43,479 nucleotides of DNA from Clostridia bacterium (GTDB taxonomy: Bacteria > Bacillota > Clostridia > Christensenellales > Borkfalkiaceae). A model generated the notes under the pieces. The model was given only the letters and a program-made list of their open reading frames with translations, was not told the origin of the DNA and did no database searches. Shown piece after piece: positions 9,819-20,180 of the stretch. The stretch covers positions 1-43,479 of the forward strand of contig JAJQII010000015.1 in NCBI GenBank assembly GCA_021199295.1, in the 5' to 3' direction. Every line of letters starts with the position of its first letter. The first letter of the stretch is position 1. The position numbers were made by a program, and so were the translations under genes.

Positions 9819-10766
9819 TCAGTCGTAAATTTTTGACATAGGTTTGTCAAGATATACGTTTTCTATCGCCGAGGCAAATATGGCTGCCGTAGAAATCATT
9901 TTAAACGAAGGCAACATCTTTTCTTCGGGAATGTTTATTGTATCGAGCATTGCAAGTTCGCTTATAGGCGAAGTAGACAGCCTTTCTATAGCAGGGCCTG
10001 AAAGCACCCCGTGCGAACAGCAAGCGTAAATTTCTTTAGCGCCAGCTTCCTTTAACGCCTTAGCGCCCTGCACTATCGTGCCTGCCGTGTCTATCATATC
10101 GTCGACCATAAGGCAATTCTTGCCCTCAACGTCACCGATTATGTTCATAACTTCCATAACGTTTGCTTTGGGGCGGCGTTTATCGATGATCGCCATTTTG
10201 GCATCCATACGGGCAGCCACCTTTCTTGCGCGGTTTACCGAACCGATATCGGGGGAAACGACTACAAAATTCTCGTCTACCTTGGGTTTGAAATAATTGT
10301 AAAGAGTAGGCCCGCCGACAAGATTGTCGAGGGGAATATCGAAAAATCCCTGTATTTGCAGGCAGTGCAAATCCATGGTAAGAACCCTGTCTGCACCCGC
10401 AGAAGTTATAAGGTTAGCCACGAGTTTTGCTGTTATAGGCTCGCGCGAGCGGGCTTTTCTGTCCTGGCGGGCATAGCCGAAATAGGGAATTACAGTAGTG
10501 ATTCTGCCTGCGCTTGCGCGTTTTGCGGCATCAATCATTATAAGAAGTTCCATTAAATTTGTGTTTACGGGATCGCTTGTAGACTGTATTAAAAATACGT
10601 CTTTGCCCCTTATGGATTCCTTATAACGCACATAAATTTCACCGTCTGAAAAATGTGTCAGCTCCATATCGCCGAGCGTCGTGTTAAGTTTCGCGGCAAT
10701 AGCTTTAGCCAAAGGAATGTTAGAGTTGCCGGAAAAGATCTTGATTTCGCTGCCGTGATTAATCAT
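9819..10766 (-). CDS. prs: Ribose-phosphate diphosphokinase
   Basis: PRPP synthetase signature [18 protein letters not shown] and PRPP loop [13 protein letters not shown]. Confidence 0.98.
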   Translation of the reverse strand: MINHGSEIKIFSGNSNIPLAKAIAAKLNTTLGDMELTHFSDGEIYVRYKESIRGKDVFLIQSTSDPVNTNLMELLIMIDAAKRASAGRITTVIPYFGYARQDRKARSREPITAKLVANLITSAGADRVLTMDLHCLQIQGFFDIPLDNLVGGPTLYNYFKPKVDENFVVVSPDIGSVNRARKVAARMDAKMAIIDKRRPKANVMEVMNIIGDVEGKNCLMVDDMIDTAGTIVQGAKALKEAGAKEIYACCSHGVLSGPAIERLSTSPISELAMLDTINIPEEKMLPSFKMISTAAIFASAIENVYLDKPMSKIYD

Positions 10767-10862
10767 TGGGGATACTGCCTCCGAGTGCTTTAGTATATAA
10801 TTTTACCGCTTTGTTTGCGGCTAACGCCTGTTTTGTTTCCTGCCCGCAAGGGGGCATGCTCT

Positions 10863-10891
10863 ATTTTAATGTCAACTACGGATAAAGTCAA
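10863..10891 (-). promoter_or_regulatory. Sigma70-type promoter of prs
   Basis: Minus strand TTGACT-17 bp-TAAAAT. Confidence 0.6.
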
Positions 10892-10960
10892 CTCAACAAA
10901 GCGGAATATTCCATAAATTTATTTTATAATTTTTTTTGCTTAACGCCAAGCCTCGCGTTA

Positions 10961-11422
10961 TTAATCGTCAATTAACTTGGTTCTGGCACGCATTTCTGAA
11001 AAGAAACGGGATAAAATACGCGAACACTCCTCTTCCATCACGCCGCCCTGGACTTGCGCCTTATGGTTAAGAATACCCGATTCGGCAATTATTCCCGTTA
11101 AAGAACGTCCCTTTGCCTCGTACGCGCCAAACCACACTTTTTTAATCCTGGCATTTAAAATTGCCCCCATACACATAGGACAGGGCTCTAAAGTTACGTA
11201 AATTTCACATTCGGGAAGTCTCCAGCTGCCCAGTTTTTTACACGCCTTTTCTATCGCCTCTATCTCGGCATGGGCGGTTGCAATCTGTTTTTTAGTACGC
11301 CTGTTGTGCCCGCGGGATATGATTTTGCCGTTTAAAACGACTACAGCGCCTATAGGGACTTCACCTTCGTCAAAGGCTTTCTGCGCACACTTCAGTGCGG
11401 CAGACATAAATTTATCTTTCAT
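10961..11422 (-). CDS. tadA: tRNA-specific adenosine deaminase
   Basis: HAEIEAIEKAC and PCPMCMGAI zinc deaminase motifs. Confidence 0.95.
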   Translation of the reverse strand: MKDKFMSAALKCAQKAFDEGEVPIGAVVVLNGKIISRGHNRRTKKQIATAHAEIEAIEKACKKLGSWRLPECEIYVTLEPCPMCMGAILNARIKKVWFGAYEAKGRSLTGIIAESGILNHKAQVQGGVMEEECSRILSRFFSEMRARTKLIDD

Positions 11423-12206
11423 AATACTCTGTAAAACATCTTAATATGTTGTAACACTTTTTTAATTTATGGATGTTCTTTATGGGGTGTGTAAGGCTGT
11501 CGCTACCACATTCTATGGTATAAGAGGCTATACCAAGCTTATTTATGCACCAGTCTTTATAACCGCCTGCAGAACCGTATATTATTTTTGGTTTATACCC
11601 TGTTGCGTTCGCTAAAATCATTGCCCCGTTTTTATCGCCCTCACCTGAAAACTGCCAGTATATTTCCTCTCCCTTAGTGTGAAAAGCGAACGTAACGCAC
11701 GGCTTGATTTTTAACGTAAAATCTCTTAAAGCCACGCTTTCAGTCTCTGAAAACGGGTAATCACCTATACAATTTTCCGCCCCTCTCGCACGGGTGTTAA
11801 GCCTGCCAGTACCCCATTCGGCGTCAAAATTACAATTTAAATCCACACCGCGGGCATTAGCTTTCCATAGCGCATACGCACTCTGCGAAATTTCAGCTCC
11901 GTCAGGGTTTAAAAGGGGAATTATCCAGCCTCCCCAGCCTTCATAAAAGCCAGTTTTTAAATGTTTTAGCGCAAGACGGGCTGTTATCCACTCCCTGCCA
12001 TGTACGGCGTAAACGGCAATAAGCTGTTTCCCGCAGGTGCTGCCCGAATGCATTGCAAATATGCCCCTGCCGTTAAAAGAATAGCCTATCGCACATTTTT
12101 TACCGCTGTAAGCAAGATAGAATTTTTTAACTTCGTTATATATCACACTGTTAAAATATTCATTAAAAAAGCGGTATATTCTATTTATGGTATTCGCTGC
12201 CAGCAT
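11412..12206 (-). CDS. M14-family zinc carboxypeptidase/endopeptidase
   Basis: VHGREWITARLA (HxxE), NPDGAE, NARGVDLNCNF, YTIECG. Confidence 0.85.
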   Translation of the reverse strand: MLAANTINRIYRFFNEYFNSVIYNEVKKFYLAYSGKKCAIGYSFNGRGIFAMHSGSTCGKQLIAVYAVHGREWITARLALKHLKTGFYEGWGGWIIPLLNPDGAEISQSAYALWKANARGVDLNCNFDAEWGTGRLNTRARGAENCIGDYPFSETESVALRDFTLKIKPCVTFAFHTKGEEIYWQFSGEGDKNGAMILANATGYKPKIIYGSAGGYKDWCINKLGIASYTIECGSDSLTHPIKNIHKLKKCYNILRCFTEYYER

Positions 12207-12618
12207 TTATCATATAGGCGCGATAAATCTGTTCGGCAAGTATAACCCTCATAAGCTGGTGGGGAAAAGTCATATCTGAAAAAGATAGTTTAAAATCTGC
12301 CTGCTCCTTTACCTTGTCACATAAACCGCAGGAAGATCCTATTATAAACGTTACCTCTTTGCCAGCATCGGATAATGCTTTTATCCGGGAAGCAAGCCCC
12401 TCGCTGGATAGCTTTTTACCCTCTATGCAAAGGGCTATTTTGTAGCCTTTCGAGCTTTTTAAAATAGACTCACCCTCTTCTTCAAGCGATCTGCCCTCTG
12501 CGATTTCACGAACAGAAAAGTCAACAAAACGCGAAAGCCGCTTTGCGTATTCCTGTACGGCGTCGCGGTAAAACTGCTCTTTTATTTTGCCTACACAGAC
12601 AATATTTACCTTTTGCAT
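12181..12618 (-). CDS. rlmH: 23S rRNA (pseudouridine1915-N3)-methyltransferase
   Basis: VGKIKEQFYRDAVQEYAKRLSRF; FIIGSSCGL; LSFSDMTFPHQLMRVILAEQIYRA. Confidence 0.96.
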   Translation of the reverse strand: MQKVNIVCVGKIKEQFYRDAVQEYAKRLSRFVDFSVREIAEGRSLEEEGESILKSSKGYKIALCIEGKKLSSEGLASRIKALSDAGKEVTFIIGSSCGLCDKVKEQADFKLSFSDMTFPHQLMRVILAEQIYRAYMINAGSEYHK

Positions 12619-12619
12619 A

Positions 12620-13540
12620 TTAAAACAAACTCACTATCCATAAAACTGCCAGCGCGGCTATACCGACGCATGCCGTGAAAAAAAACTTCTTCACACCGCC
12701 TTTCTGGACGGGATAAACTTGTTTTTTATCTAAAACGAGGATAACTACAGCGGCTATAAACGATACCGCCGAAAGCACGGTTACAGTAATTGCTGCCCAT
12801 AAAGGGGCGATATCGAAAAGCGAACCCGACGTATCCATTCCGCACGCAGCCATAATTATTATAACGGCGTTATTTAAAAAATGCACAAGTACTGACGGCA
12901 GTATGGAACGGCTTCTTATCGCCAACAGAGCCAAAGCGCAACCACAGATAAACTGGTAAACGGTCTGTTCTGCACTGGCGTGGAACAAGGCAAAAGCAAA
13001 ACCTATTATAAATATGGTATTTAAGCTGCCTGCTTCCTTTTCCATATTATTTAACATAACGCCGCGGAAAAGACCTTCTTCACAAACGGCAGGCAGAACG
13101 GCTATAACCAGTAAAGCAAGCACTACCCGCCCGCCTGACAAATCGGGCAGATAACTTTTAGACGAAGTGTAACCGAAAAGCTGGAGAAATTTTAACACCC
13201 CCGTGTTTACCCAGCTTACCGAAAAGAGCAAGCCGAAAGAAAGCAACAGAGCTACAATGTAATACTTAGGGCTTGTTTTTACGGGAAAAAGATTTTTAAA
13301 CCCCGTACCGCGGTATCTGGCGCAGATCGGCTGGGATACAATAAGCCCGAGCGGAGCGGCGAGATAGCTTATGTAAATGTAAGCGTCGTCACCCGATTTT
13401 AAACCGCATGCAAGAACTATTATGCTAACGATAAGGCTGAACACAAGGTATCCTACCACCGCCGCGCTGTACGCAACGCCTGCCGAGGAAGAACCGAGCC
13501 CCGCCTTGACTGTTTTTATTTTACCGTCGTTTTCCGTCAT
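12620..13540 (-). CDS. CPBP-family intramembrane glutamic endopeptidase
   Basis: PAVCEEGLFRGVML and AFALFHAS, VHFLNNA motifs; ORF track start is 13546, second ATG at 13540. Confidence 0.85.
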   Translation of the reverse strand: MTENDGKIKTVKAGLGSSSAGVAYSAAVVGYLVFSLIVSIIVLACGLKSGDDAYIYISYLAAPLGLIVSQPICARYRGTGFKNLFPVKTSPKYYIVALLLSFGLLFSVSWVNTGVLKFLQLFGYTSSKSYLPDLSGGRVVLALLVIAVLPAVCEEGLFRGVMLNNMEKEAGSLNTIFIIGFAFALFHASAEQTVYQFICGCALALLAIRSRSILPSVLVHFLNNAVIIIMAACGMDTSGSLFDIAPLWAAITVTVLSAVSFIAAVVILVLDKKQVYPVQKGGVKKFFFTACVGIAALAVLWIVSLF

Positions 13541-13576
13541 AAACACATTATAAACGAAAATTAATTTTAAGTAAAT

Positions 13577-13592
13577 GAATTGCGCCCAATTC
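13577..13592. promoter_or_regulatory. Inverted repeat, candidate operator in divergent intergenic region
   Basis: GAATTG-CGCC-CAATTC, flanked by AAA.../...TTT. Confidence 0.4.
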
Positions 13593-13656
13593 GTTTTACT
13601 TTTTCACAAAAATATACTAACATTAAAGCGTAACAATTTTGTAAGTGAGCATACGG

Positions 13657-14496
13657 ATGAGAATAATAAACACTTCTGAAATAGAGGAGATAATTTACAA
13701 ATCGGCACTTAAAGCAGGCGTTACGCTTACCGACAGCTGCAAAGCGGCTTTAAATTGCGCTTATGCGGAAGAAGATGACGGCGCTGCCAAGTTTGCGTTA
13801 AAAACGCTTATCGAAAACAGCCGCGTTGCCGAAAATAACGTTATGCCCGTTTGCCAGGATACGGGAATGGCTGTAGTTATAATAGAAATAGGCAACGAAG
13901 TTTACCTTGAAGGCATGCCTCTGCCTGAAGCCGTAAACAACGCCGTGCGCAGGGCATACAAAGACGGATACTTCAGAAAGTCCGTCTGCGACCCTATAAC
14001 AAGGGTAAACACGGCGGACAACACCCCAGCCGTTTTACATACCGAAATTTGCAAGGGTGACAGAGTAAAAATAACATTTATGCCAAAAGGGTTCGGCAGT
14101 GAAAACATGTCGCGTATGTTTATGCTGAAACCCGCGCAGGGCGTAGACGGAATTATAGAAAGCATTGTGACAGCCGTAAGAGAGGCTGGCTCGCGCCCCT
14201 GCCCTCCCGTTTACGTAGGCGTGGGCATCGGCGGATCATTCGACAGCTGTGCATTTCTTGCAAAAAAAGCGCTTACGCGTGATATCGGTTCGCGCAGCGA
14301 CAGGCAAGACATTGCAGAAATCGAAAGCAAAGCCCTTGAAAGGATAAATAAGCTAAATATCGGCTGCCAGGGCTTCCATGGCAAGGTAACAGCTTTGGGC
14401 GTAAGCTGCGAATGGTCGCCCACGCACATTGCAGGACTACCCGTTGCCGTTAATATACAGTGCCACTGCGTGCGCTGCGTAAAGGAGGTTTTATGA
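13657..14496 (+). CDS. Fumarate hydratase/L-tartrate dehydratase alpha subunit (class I Fe-S)
   Basis: MPVCQDTGMAVV, PKGFGSENMSRM, GVGIGGSFDSCA; alternative GTG start at 13645. Confidence 0.93.
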   Translation: MRIINTSEIEEIIYKSALKAGVTLTDSCKAALNCAYAEEDDGAAKFALKTLIENSRVAENNVMPVCQDTGMAVVIIEIGNEVYLEGMPLPEAVNNAVRRAYKDGYFRKSVCDPITRVNTADNTPAVLHTEICKGDRVKITFMPKGFGSENMSRMFMLKPAQGVDGIIESIVTAVREAGSRPCPPVYVGVGIGGSFDSCAFLAKKALTRDIGSRSDRQDIAEIESKALERINKLNIGCQGFHGKVTALGVSCEWSPTHIAGLPVAVNIQCHCVRCVKEVL

Positions 14497-15014
14497 AAGA
14501 ACTCGTTTTACCCCTTACAAAAGAACAGGTTAAAGACCTTAAGGCGGGCGACAGCGTGCTTCTTTCGGGCGTGATACTCACGGCACGCGACTGTGCGCAC
14601 AGGCGCATTACCGAAATGATAAACAAGGGAGAAAAGCTCCCGTTTGACATAGACGGAGCTGTTATCTACTACGCAGGCCCATGCCCGTCTAAGCCAGGCA
14701 TGGCGTCGGGCAGCTGCGGGCCTACCACCTCTGCGCGTATGGACAGCTTTGCACCCGCCCTTTTGGATATGGGGCTGGGCGCTATCATCGGTAAAGGTGA
14801 AATGTGCAGCGAGGTTGCCATAGCGCTTAAACGCAACTGTTCGGTTTATTTTGCGGCTATAGGCGGCGCAGGCGCGATTTACGGTTCGAACATAAAAAAG
14901 AGCGAGTGCATAGCCTTCCCCGACCTTTTATCAGAAGCCGTGTACAGGCTGGAAGTAGAAAAATTTCCCCTTGTAGTCGCAATGGACTGCCACGGCGGAA
15001 ACATATACCGCTAA
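14493..15014 (+). CDS. Fumarate hydratase/L-tartrate dehydratase beta subunit
   Basis: LKAGDSVLLSGVILTARDCAHRRI; YYAGPCPSKPGMASGSCGPTTSARMD; AAGGAGG SD before ATG 14493. Confidence 0.93.
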   Translation: MKELVLPLTKEQVKDLKAGDSVLLSGVILTARDCAHRRITEMINKGEKLPFDIDGAVIYYAGPCPSKPGMASGSCGPTTSARMDSFAPALLDMGLGAIIGKGEMCSEVAIALKRNCSVYFAAIGGAGAIYGSNIKKSECIAFPDLLSEAVYRLEVEKFPLVVAMDCHGGNIYR

Positions 15015-15037
15015 ATTTTAATACCATTAAAAATTAT

Positions 15038-15066
15038 TTGACAAAGCTGTGAAATAATTATATAAT
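15038..15066 (+). promoter_or_regulatory. Consensus sigma70-type promoter of pheST leader
   Basis: TTGACA-17 bp-TATAAT, perfect consensus. Confidence 0.85.
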
Positions 15067-15071
15067 TTTTG

Positions 15072-15332
15072 AGAACTAAATCAAAGGCGACGACCGGGAC
15101 AGACGCCCTTAACAGCTCCCCTTACAGAGAAAAGAATCCGAAAACGGCTGAAAGGTTCTTTATCGGGACAAGGACGGTATTCACCCGCGAGCCGGATAGG
15201 CGAAACCTTAAGGGATTAACTTATCCCGCCCCTTCTGCGTTAAGAAGATACAAGGCGGCTTAAAAGCCGTAAAATCAGGTGGTACAGCGGAATTATTAAC
15301 CCGCCCTGTGTTTGCAGGGCGGGTTTTATTTT
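15072..15332 (+). promoter_or_regulatory. T-box leader (Phe), upstream of pheST
   Basis: T-box core AGGTGGTACAGCGGA; candidate specifier TTC at 15156-15158; UGGU matches A discriminator; terminator AACCCGCCCTGTGTTTGCAGGGCGGGTTTTATTTTT. Confidence 0.9.
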
Positions 15333-15351
15333 TGTTATCAGGAGAATATTT

Positions 15352-16371
15352 ATGCAGGATTTAGACGAGCTTAGAAAAAAAATAGACAAAGCAGTCGCGG
15401 AAATCAAATCAAGCAAAAATTTGCACGAGATGCGCATGAAGTTTTTGGGCAAAAGCGGTGAAATTTCTGCTTTGATGAAGCAGATGAAAGACCTTCCGCC
15501 CGAAGAAAGGCCTAAAACGGGTAAACTTATAAACGCTATACGCGAATGGGCAGAAAAACGCTTTGATTCGTACGAAAAAGAGCTTAAGGCGATAGAATTA
15601 AACCAAAAATACGAGCAGGAAAAAATTGACGTTACGTTGCCCGGGATAAGGAACAAAAAAGGTTCTTACCACCCCGACACGCTTGTAATAAATGAGCTTG
15701 TAAATATATTTGCAGGCATGGGATTTGAAATTTTCGAAGGCCCTGAAATAGAAAACGATTATTACAACTTTACAGCCCTCAACACGCCCAAAGACCACCC
15801 TGCAAGGGATATGCAGGATACCTTTTACCTTTCGGGCGACCTTTTGCTGCGCACGCAGACATCGGCTGGACAGATAAGGGTTATGGAAAATAAAAAGCCG
15901 CCCATAAAGATACTTTCTCCCGGTAAAGTATACCGTTCTGACGACGACGCCACCCACTCCCCTATGTTTTCACAGATGGAAGGGCTTGTTGTTGATAAGG
16001 GCATTACGCTCTGCGACCTTAAAGGCATGCTCGACGAATTTGCACGCAAAATATTCGGTGAGGGCGTAAAAACAAGGCTTCGCCCCTCTTACTTCCCCTT
16101 TACCGAACCTTCGGTAGAGGTTGACGTAAGCTGTTTTGAATGCGGCGGCAAGGGATGCCGATTGTGCAAAGGCACTGGCTGGATAGAAGTTTTAGGCGCT
16201 GGCATGGTAAACAGGCGTGTTTTGGAAGGCTGCGGTATCGATGCCGACGAATACACAGGTTTCGCATTCGGAATGGGCATAGAACGCATTGCCATGCTAA
16301 AATACGGCATAAACAATATGAAACTTTTATTTGACGGCGATGTCAAGTTTTTAAAACAGTTCAAAGGCTAA
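15352..16371 (+). CDS. pheS: Phenylalanine-tRNA ligase alpha subunit
   Basis: Class II motifs: FNAL-equivalent [51 protein letters not shown]. Confidence 0.98.
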   Translation: MQDLDELRKKIDKAVAEIKSSKNLHEMRMKFLGKSGEISALMKQMKDLPPEERPKTGKLINAIREWAEKRFDSYEKELKAIELNQKYEQEKIDVTLPGIRNKKGSYHPDTLVINELVNIFAGMGFEIFEGPEIENDYYNFTALNTPKDHPARDMQDTFYLSGDLLLRTQTSAGQIRVMENKKPPIKILSPGKVYRSDDDATHSPMFSQMEGLVVDKGITLCDLKGMLDEFARKIFGEGVKTRLRPSYFPFTEPSVEVDVSCFECGGKGCRLCKGTGWIEVLGAGMVNRRVLEGCGIDADEYTGFAFGMGIERIAMLKYGINNMKLLFDGDVKFLKQFKG

Positions 16372-16384
16372 AGGAGGAAAGATT

Positions 16385-18799
16385 ATGTTAGCACCTTTAA
16401 GTTGGCTTAAAGATTACGTAGATATAGACGTTACGGCAGAAGAATTGCAACAAAAACTTTTTTCCTGCGGGTTTGAAGTTGAAGAACTTACTTATATAGG
16501 CAAAGATATCTCTGGCGTCGTGGTAGGCGAGGTTATTTCCTGCGAAAAACTCGAAGGAACGCACCTTTCGGTATGTAAAGTGGATTGCGGCGAAAAGGGA
16601 ACTTTCCAGATATGCTGCGGCGCGGATAACGTGAAAACGGGCATTAAAGCGCCCTGCGCGTTAGAAGGGGCAACAGTCTACGCCACCGCAAAAGACCATG
16701 TTACCGTAGAAGGCGTTATGAAGATAAAGAAGGGCAAACTTCGCGGAATAGATTCCGAAGGAATGCTTTGCGCAGGCGTGGAGATCGGCGTAAACGGCGA
16801 TATGTTCGACGGTGGCGACTATAACGGGCTTTTACTTCTCCCTTCCGACTGGAAAAACGGCGAAGACGTTAAAGGGCTTTTGGGGCTTGACGACTACATC
16901 TTTGATATAGCCGTCACGGCAAACAGACCTGACTGCCAGAGCATTTTAGGAATAGCCCGCGAGGTTGCCGCCGTTTTGAGTAAGCCCTTAAAACAGCCTG
17001 ATTACAGTTACACGGCGGTAAAAGATAATTCACGCAATGTGACAGTAACCATACTCGCGCCTGAACTTTGCCACCGCTACATTGCACATTATGTAAAGGA
17101 TATAAAAATCGCCCCGTCACCTTTATGGTTAAGGCGCAGGCTTGCTCTTTGCGGGCTGCGTTCTATAAACAACGTCGTTGATATAACTAACTTTATTCTT
17201 TTAGAGCTCGGACAACCCATGCACGCCTTTGACCTTGATACTATAGAAGGCAGCCAGATTGTTGTCCGCAGGGCGGAAAACGGCGAAGAAATAGTTACCC
17301 TTGACGATAAAACATTTAAACTGACCAATGATAATCTTTTAATTTGCGATGGCAGCAAACCTGCTGCGCTTGCGGGCATAATGGGCGGACTCAACACCGA
17401 AATAAAAGACGGAACTAAGGAAGTTTTGTTTGAAAGCGCCAAATTCGCACGCGACAACATAAGAAAATCCTCCCGTGCCCTGGGGCAAAAATCGGATTCA
17501 TCCGCACTGTTTGAAAAAGGTATTAACGAATACACCACCGAATGTGCGATGAAAAGGGCGCTGCACCTTATAGAACAATTGCAATGCGGCACTGTTACCG
17601 ATATAGGATGCGATGTTATTACCCCCTATTCCAATACGGGAACGAAAAAAATGACGGTAAGCGCGTCAAAAATAAACGCTCTGCTTGGCATTGAAGTACC
17701 AGAAGAAACAATGGCAGATATATTGCGCAGGTTAAGTTTCGGCGTAAATATACACGGGGACGAACTTGAACTTGAAGTTCCCCGCTGGCGCGAGGATATA
17801 GACCTTTATCCTGACATTGCCGAAGAAATTATAAGAATGTACGGTTATGAACACATTCACGGCACGTTCCTCCCCACGGCTACCATAACAAACGGCGGTT
17901 TTAACGAAAGCCAAAGAGCGGTAAACAGACTTAAGGACGTTCTTGCGGCAGAAGGCGTAATGGAAACATCCTCCTACTCCTTCTACTCCCAAAAGGATAT
18001 CGATATGCTTCTTTATCCCGAGGACGCGCCCGAACGCAAGTATATAAAAATCCTTAACCCCATAAGCGAAGAACTTTCGATTATGCGTACTACGCTTGCT
18101 CCCTCGATGGTAAACGTTATGGTACGCAACATGAAAAAGGGCAATTATGAGGGTTGCGTATACGAACTTGCAAAAGTTTATCTTCCCAAAGACCTGCCTT
18201 TAAACGACTTCCCCGAAGAAAAAATGATGCTTTGCATAGGCATGTGGGGAACTTGCACGTTCTTTAACCTGAAAGGTATTTGCGAAGCTATAGCCGAAAG
18301 CCTTAATATTAATTTTGAATACGAGCATACGGAAAAAAGTTTCCTGCATCCGGGCATTACCGCTAAAATTTTATGCAACAACATAGAATTAGGTTATTTA
18401 GGGCTGGTAAATCCCCCTGTCAGCGAAGCAATAGCAGCTGAAAGGCCTATGTATGTAGCCGAGATAAATTACGAGCTTTTGTCTGAATGTGCAAAACCTT
18501 TCAGATACGCGCCCCTTCCCAGATTTCCCGAAGTACAACGCGACCTTGCTTTAATTGCAGACAAGTCAATTACAAGCGGACAGATAGAAAATGAAATATG
18601 CGCTGCGTGCAAGTATGTCACCGACGTCAAACTTTTTGACATTTACGAAGGCAACCAGATTGAAAAGGGCAAAAAGAGCATGGCTTACAGCGTTACTTTT
18701 ACTCCTAAAGACGAAGCCTTAACAAACGAAAGGATAGACAGTTTCGTAAAAAAGATTTTAAGCAACCTGCAATACAAACTCAACGTAAAATTAAGATAA
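16385..18799 (+). CDS. pheT: Phenylalanine-tRNA ligase beta subunit
   Basis: LSWLKDYVDI N-terminus, tRNA-binding domain, NRPDCQSILGIAREVAA, anticodon-binding FDX-ACB C-terminus. Confidence 0.98.
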   Translation: MLAPLSWLKDYVDIDVTAEELQQKLFSCGFEVEELTYIGKDISGVVVGEVISCEKLEGTHLSVCKVDCGEKGTFQICCGADNVKTGIKAPCALEGATVYATAKDHVTVEGVMKIKKGKLRGIDSEGMLCAGVEIGVNGDMFDGGDYNGLLLLPSDWKNGEDVKGLLGLDDYIFDIAVTANRPDCQSILGIAREVAAVLSKPLKQPDYSYTAVKDNSRNVTVTILAPELCHRYIAHYVKDIKIAPSPLWLRRRLALCGLRSINNVVDITNFILLELGQPMHAFDLDTIEGSQIVVRRAENGEEIVTLDDKTFKLTNDNLLICDGSKPAALAGIMGGLNTEIKDGTKEVLFESAKFARDNIRKSSRALGQKSDSSALFEKGINEYTTECAMKRALHLIEQLQCGTVTDIGCDVITPYSNTGTKKMTVSASKINALLGIEVPEETMADILRRLSFGVNIHGDELELEVPRWREDIDLYPDIAEEIIRMYGYEHIHGTFLPTATITNGGFNESQRAVNRLKDVLAAEGVMETSSYSFYSQKDIDMLLYPEDAPERKYIKILNPISEELSIMRTTLAPSMVNVMVRNMKKGNYEGCVYELAKVYLPKDLPLNDFPEEKMMLCIGMWGTCTFFNLKGICEAIAESLNINFEYEHTEKSFLHPGITAKILCNNIELGYLGLVNPPVSEAIAAERPMYVAEINYELLSECAKPFRYAPLPRFPEVQRDLALIADKSITSGQIENEICAACKYVTDVKLFDIYEGNQIEKGKKSMAYSVTFTPKDEALTNERIDSFVKKILSNLQYKLNVKLR

Positions 18800-18810
18800 T
18801 TTTACACAAT

Positions 18811-18847
18811 GCACCGCCTGAATTTATTTCGGGCGGCGTTTTTTATT
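18811..18847 (+). terminator. Rho-independent terminator of pheST
   Basis: CCGCCTGAATTTATTTCGGGCGGCGTTTTTTATTT. Confidence 0.8.
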
Positions 18848-18896
18848 TGCAAAACCGCCAAAAAATCACCTGGTTCATTAACAGCATTGCGTTTAT

Positions 18897-18925
18897 TTGA
18901 CTTTTTTATAATTTGAATATATAAT
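18897..18925 (+). promoter_or_regulatory. Sigma70-type promoter of ilvA-ridA
   Basis: TTGACT-17 bp-TATAAT. Confidence 0.65.
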
Positions 18926-18957
18926 CAAGGATGAACGAAATTTTACAGGATTATCTT

Positions 18958-20160
18958 ATGCTTACATTAGACAAAGTTTATCACGCAAGTTATGTTCTTA
19001 AAGACGTTGTAAGGGAAACGGATATAATCCACTCCCCCGTCCTTTCTGAAATGAGTGGCTGCGAAGTTTATCTTAAAACAGAAAATTTACAGGTTACGGG
19101 TAGTTTCAAAGTCCGCGGGGCTTACTACAAGATATCGCAGCTTTCTGAACAAGAAAAAAAATGCGGCGTAGTGGCTTGCTCGGCAGGCAACCATGCCCAG
19201 GGCGTTGCCCTTGCCTCTAAAAAATTCGGGATAAAATCTATTATCTGCATGCCTGACGGCGCACCCATATCCAAGGTAGAGGCAACAAAGAGCTACGGGG
19301 CGGAAGTCGTGCTTGTCCCCGGCGTATACGATGACGCACATAATTATGCAGAAAAACTAAAGGAAGAAAAAGGTTACACCTTTATTCACCCCTTTGACGA
19401 TACCGACGTTATCGCAGGGCAGGCAACCATAGGCCTTGAAATTATTAACCAGCTTAAAGATGTAGACGTTATAGTTGTTCCCGTAGGCGGCGGCGGTCTT
19501 ATCTCGGGCGTTGCTTTCGCGATAAAGAGCCTTAACCCCTCTATCAGAGTGTATGGCGTGCAGTCCGCAGGCGCTCCGAGCATGCAAAAATCATTAAAAG
19601 AAGGCAAAATTATTACGCTGCCCTCGGTATCCACCATAGCTGACGGTATTGCGGTAAAAGAACCCGGCGTCGATACTTTTAACTACTGCTCCCACTATGT
19701 AGACGGCATTGTTACCGTTACCGACGAACAGGTTTCCGCCGCTATACTCGCTTTGATAGAAAAGCAGAAAATGATTGCCGAGGGCGCTGGCGCAGTTTCG
19801 CTTGCAGCCGTAATGTATGAAAAAATTCCCGATATTAAAGGTAAAAAAGTATGCTGTCTTATCTCAGGCGGCAATATAGACGTTACAATTTTGTCGAGAG
19901 TTATCAACCGCGGGCTTTTGATGAGCGGCAGAACGGCGAGAGAAACGCTGGAACTTGTGGATAAACCTGGGCAGCTTGTGGCTGTATCAAAAATAATTGC
20001 CGATTGCGGAGGTAACGTTACTTCCGTTCTGCACGAACGTTCTGACGAAGGCTCGGATATAAACGGCTGTTACTTAAGAATACAGATGGAAACACGTGAC
20101 TTTGATCACATAAAACTTATAGAGGACAGTTTAAAAGCGGCAGGATTCAAACTGCTTTGA
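18958..20160 (+). CDS. ilvA: Threonine ammonia-lyase with C-terminal ACT domain
   Basis: TGSFKVRGAYYKI PLP-lysine motif, VVPVGGGGLISGVA; start at 18958 preferred because the promoter would put the TSS near the ORF-track start 18931. Confidence 0.93.
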   Translation: MLTLDKVYHASYVLKDVVRETDIIHSPVLSEMSGCEVYLKTENLQVTGSFKVRGAYYKISQLSEQEKKCGVVACSAGNHAQGVALASKKFGIKSIICMPDGAPISKVEATKSYGAEVVLVPGVYDDAHNYAEKLKEEKGYTFIHPFDDTDVIAGQATIGLEIINQLKDVDVIVVPVGGGGLISGVAFAIKSLNPSIRVYGVQSAGAPSMQKSLKEGKIITLPSVSTIADGIAVKEPGVDTFNYCSHYVDGIVTVTDEQVSAAILALIEKQKMIAEGAGAVSLAAVMYEKIPDIKGKKVCCLISGGNIDVTILSRVINRGLLMSGRTARETLELVDKPGQLVAVSKIIADCGGNVTSVLHERSDEGSDINGCYLRIQMETRDFDHIKLIEDSLKAAGFKLL

Positions 20161-20180
20161 AGTTAAAAGGAGAATAATTT

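Noticed and set aside
15069-15263. 64 aa plus-strand ORF upstream of pheS
   Set aside because: Entirely within the Phe T-box leader; the RNA structure explains the sequence.
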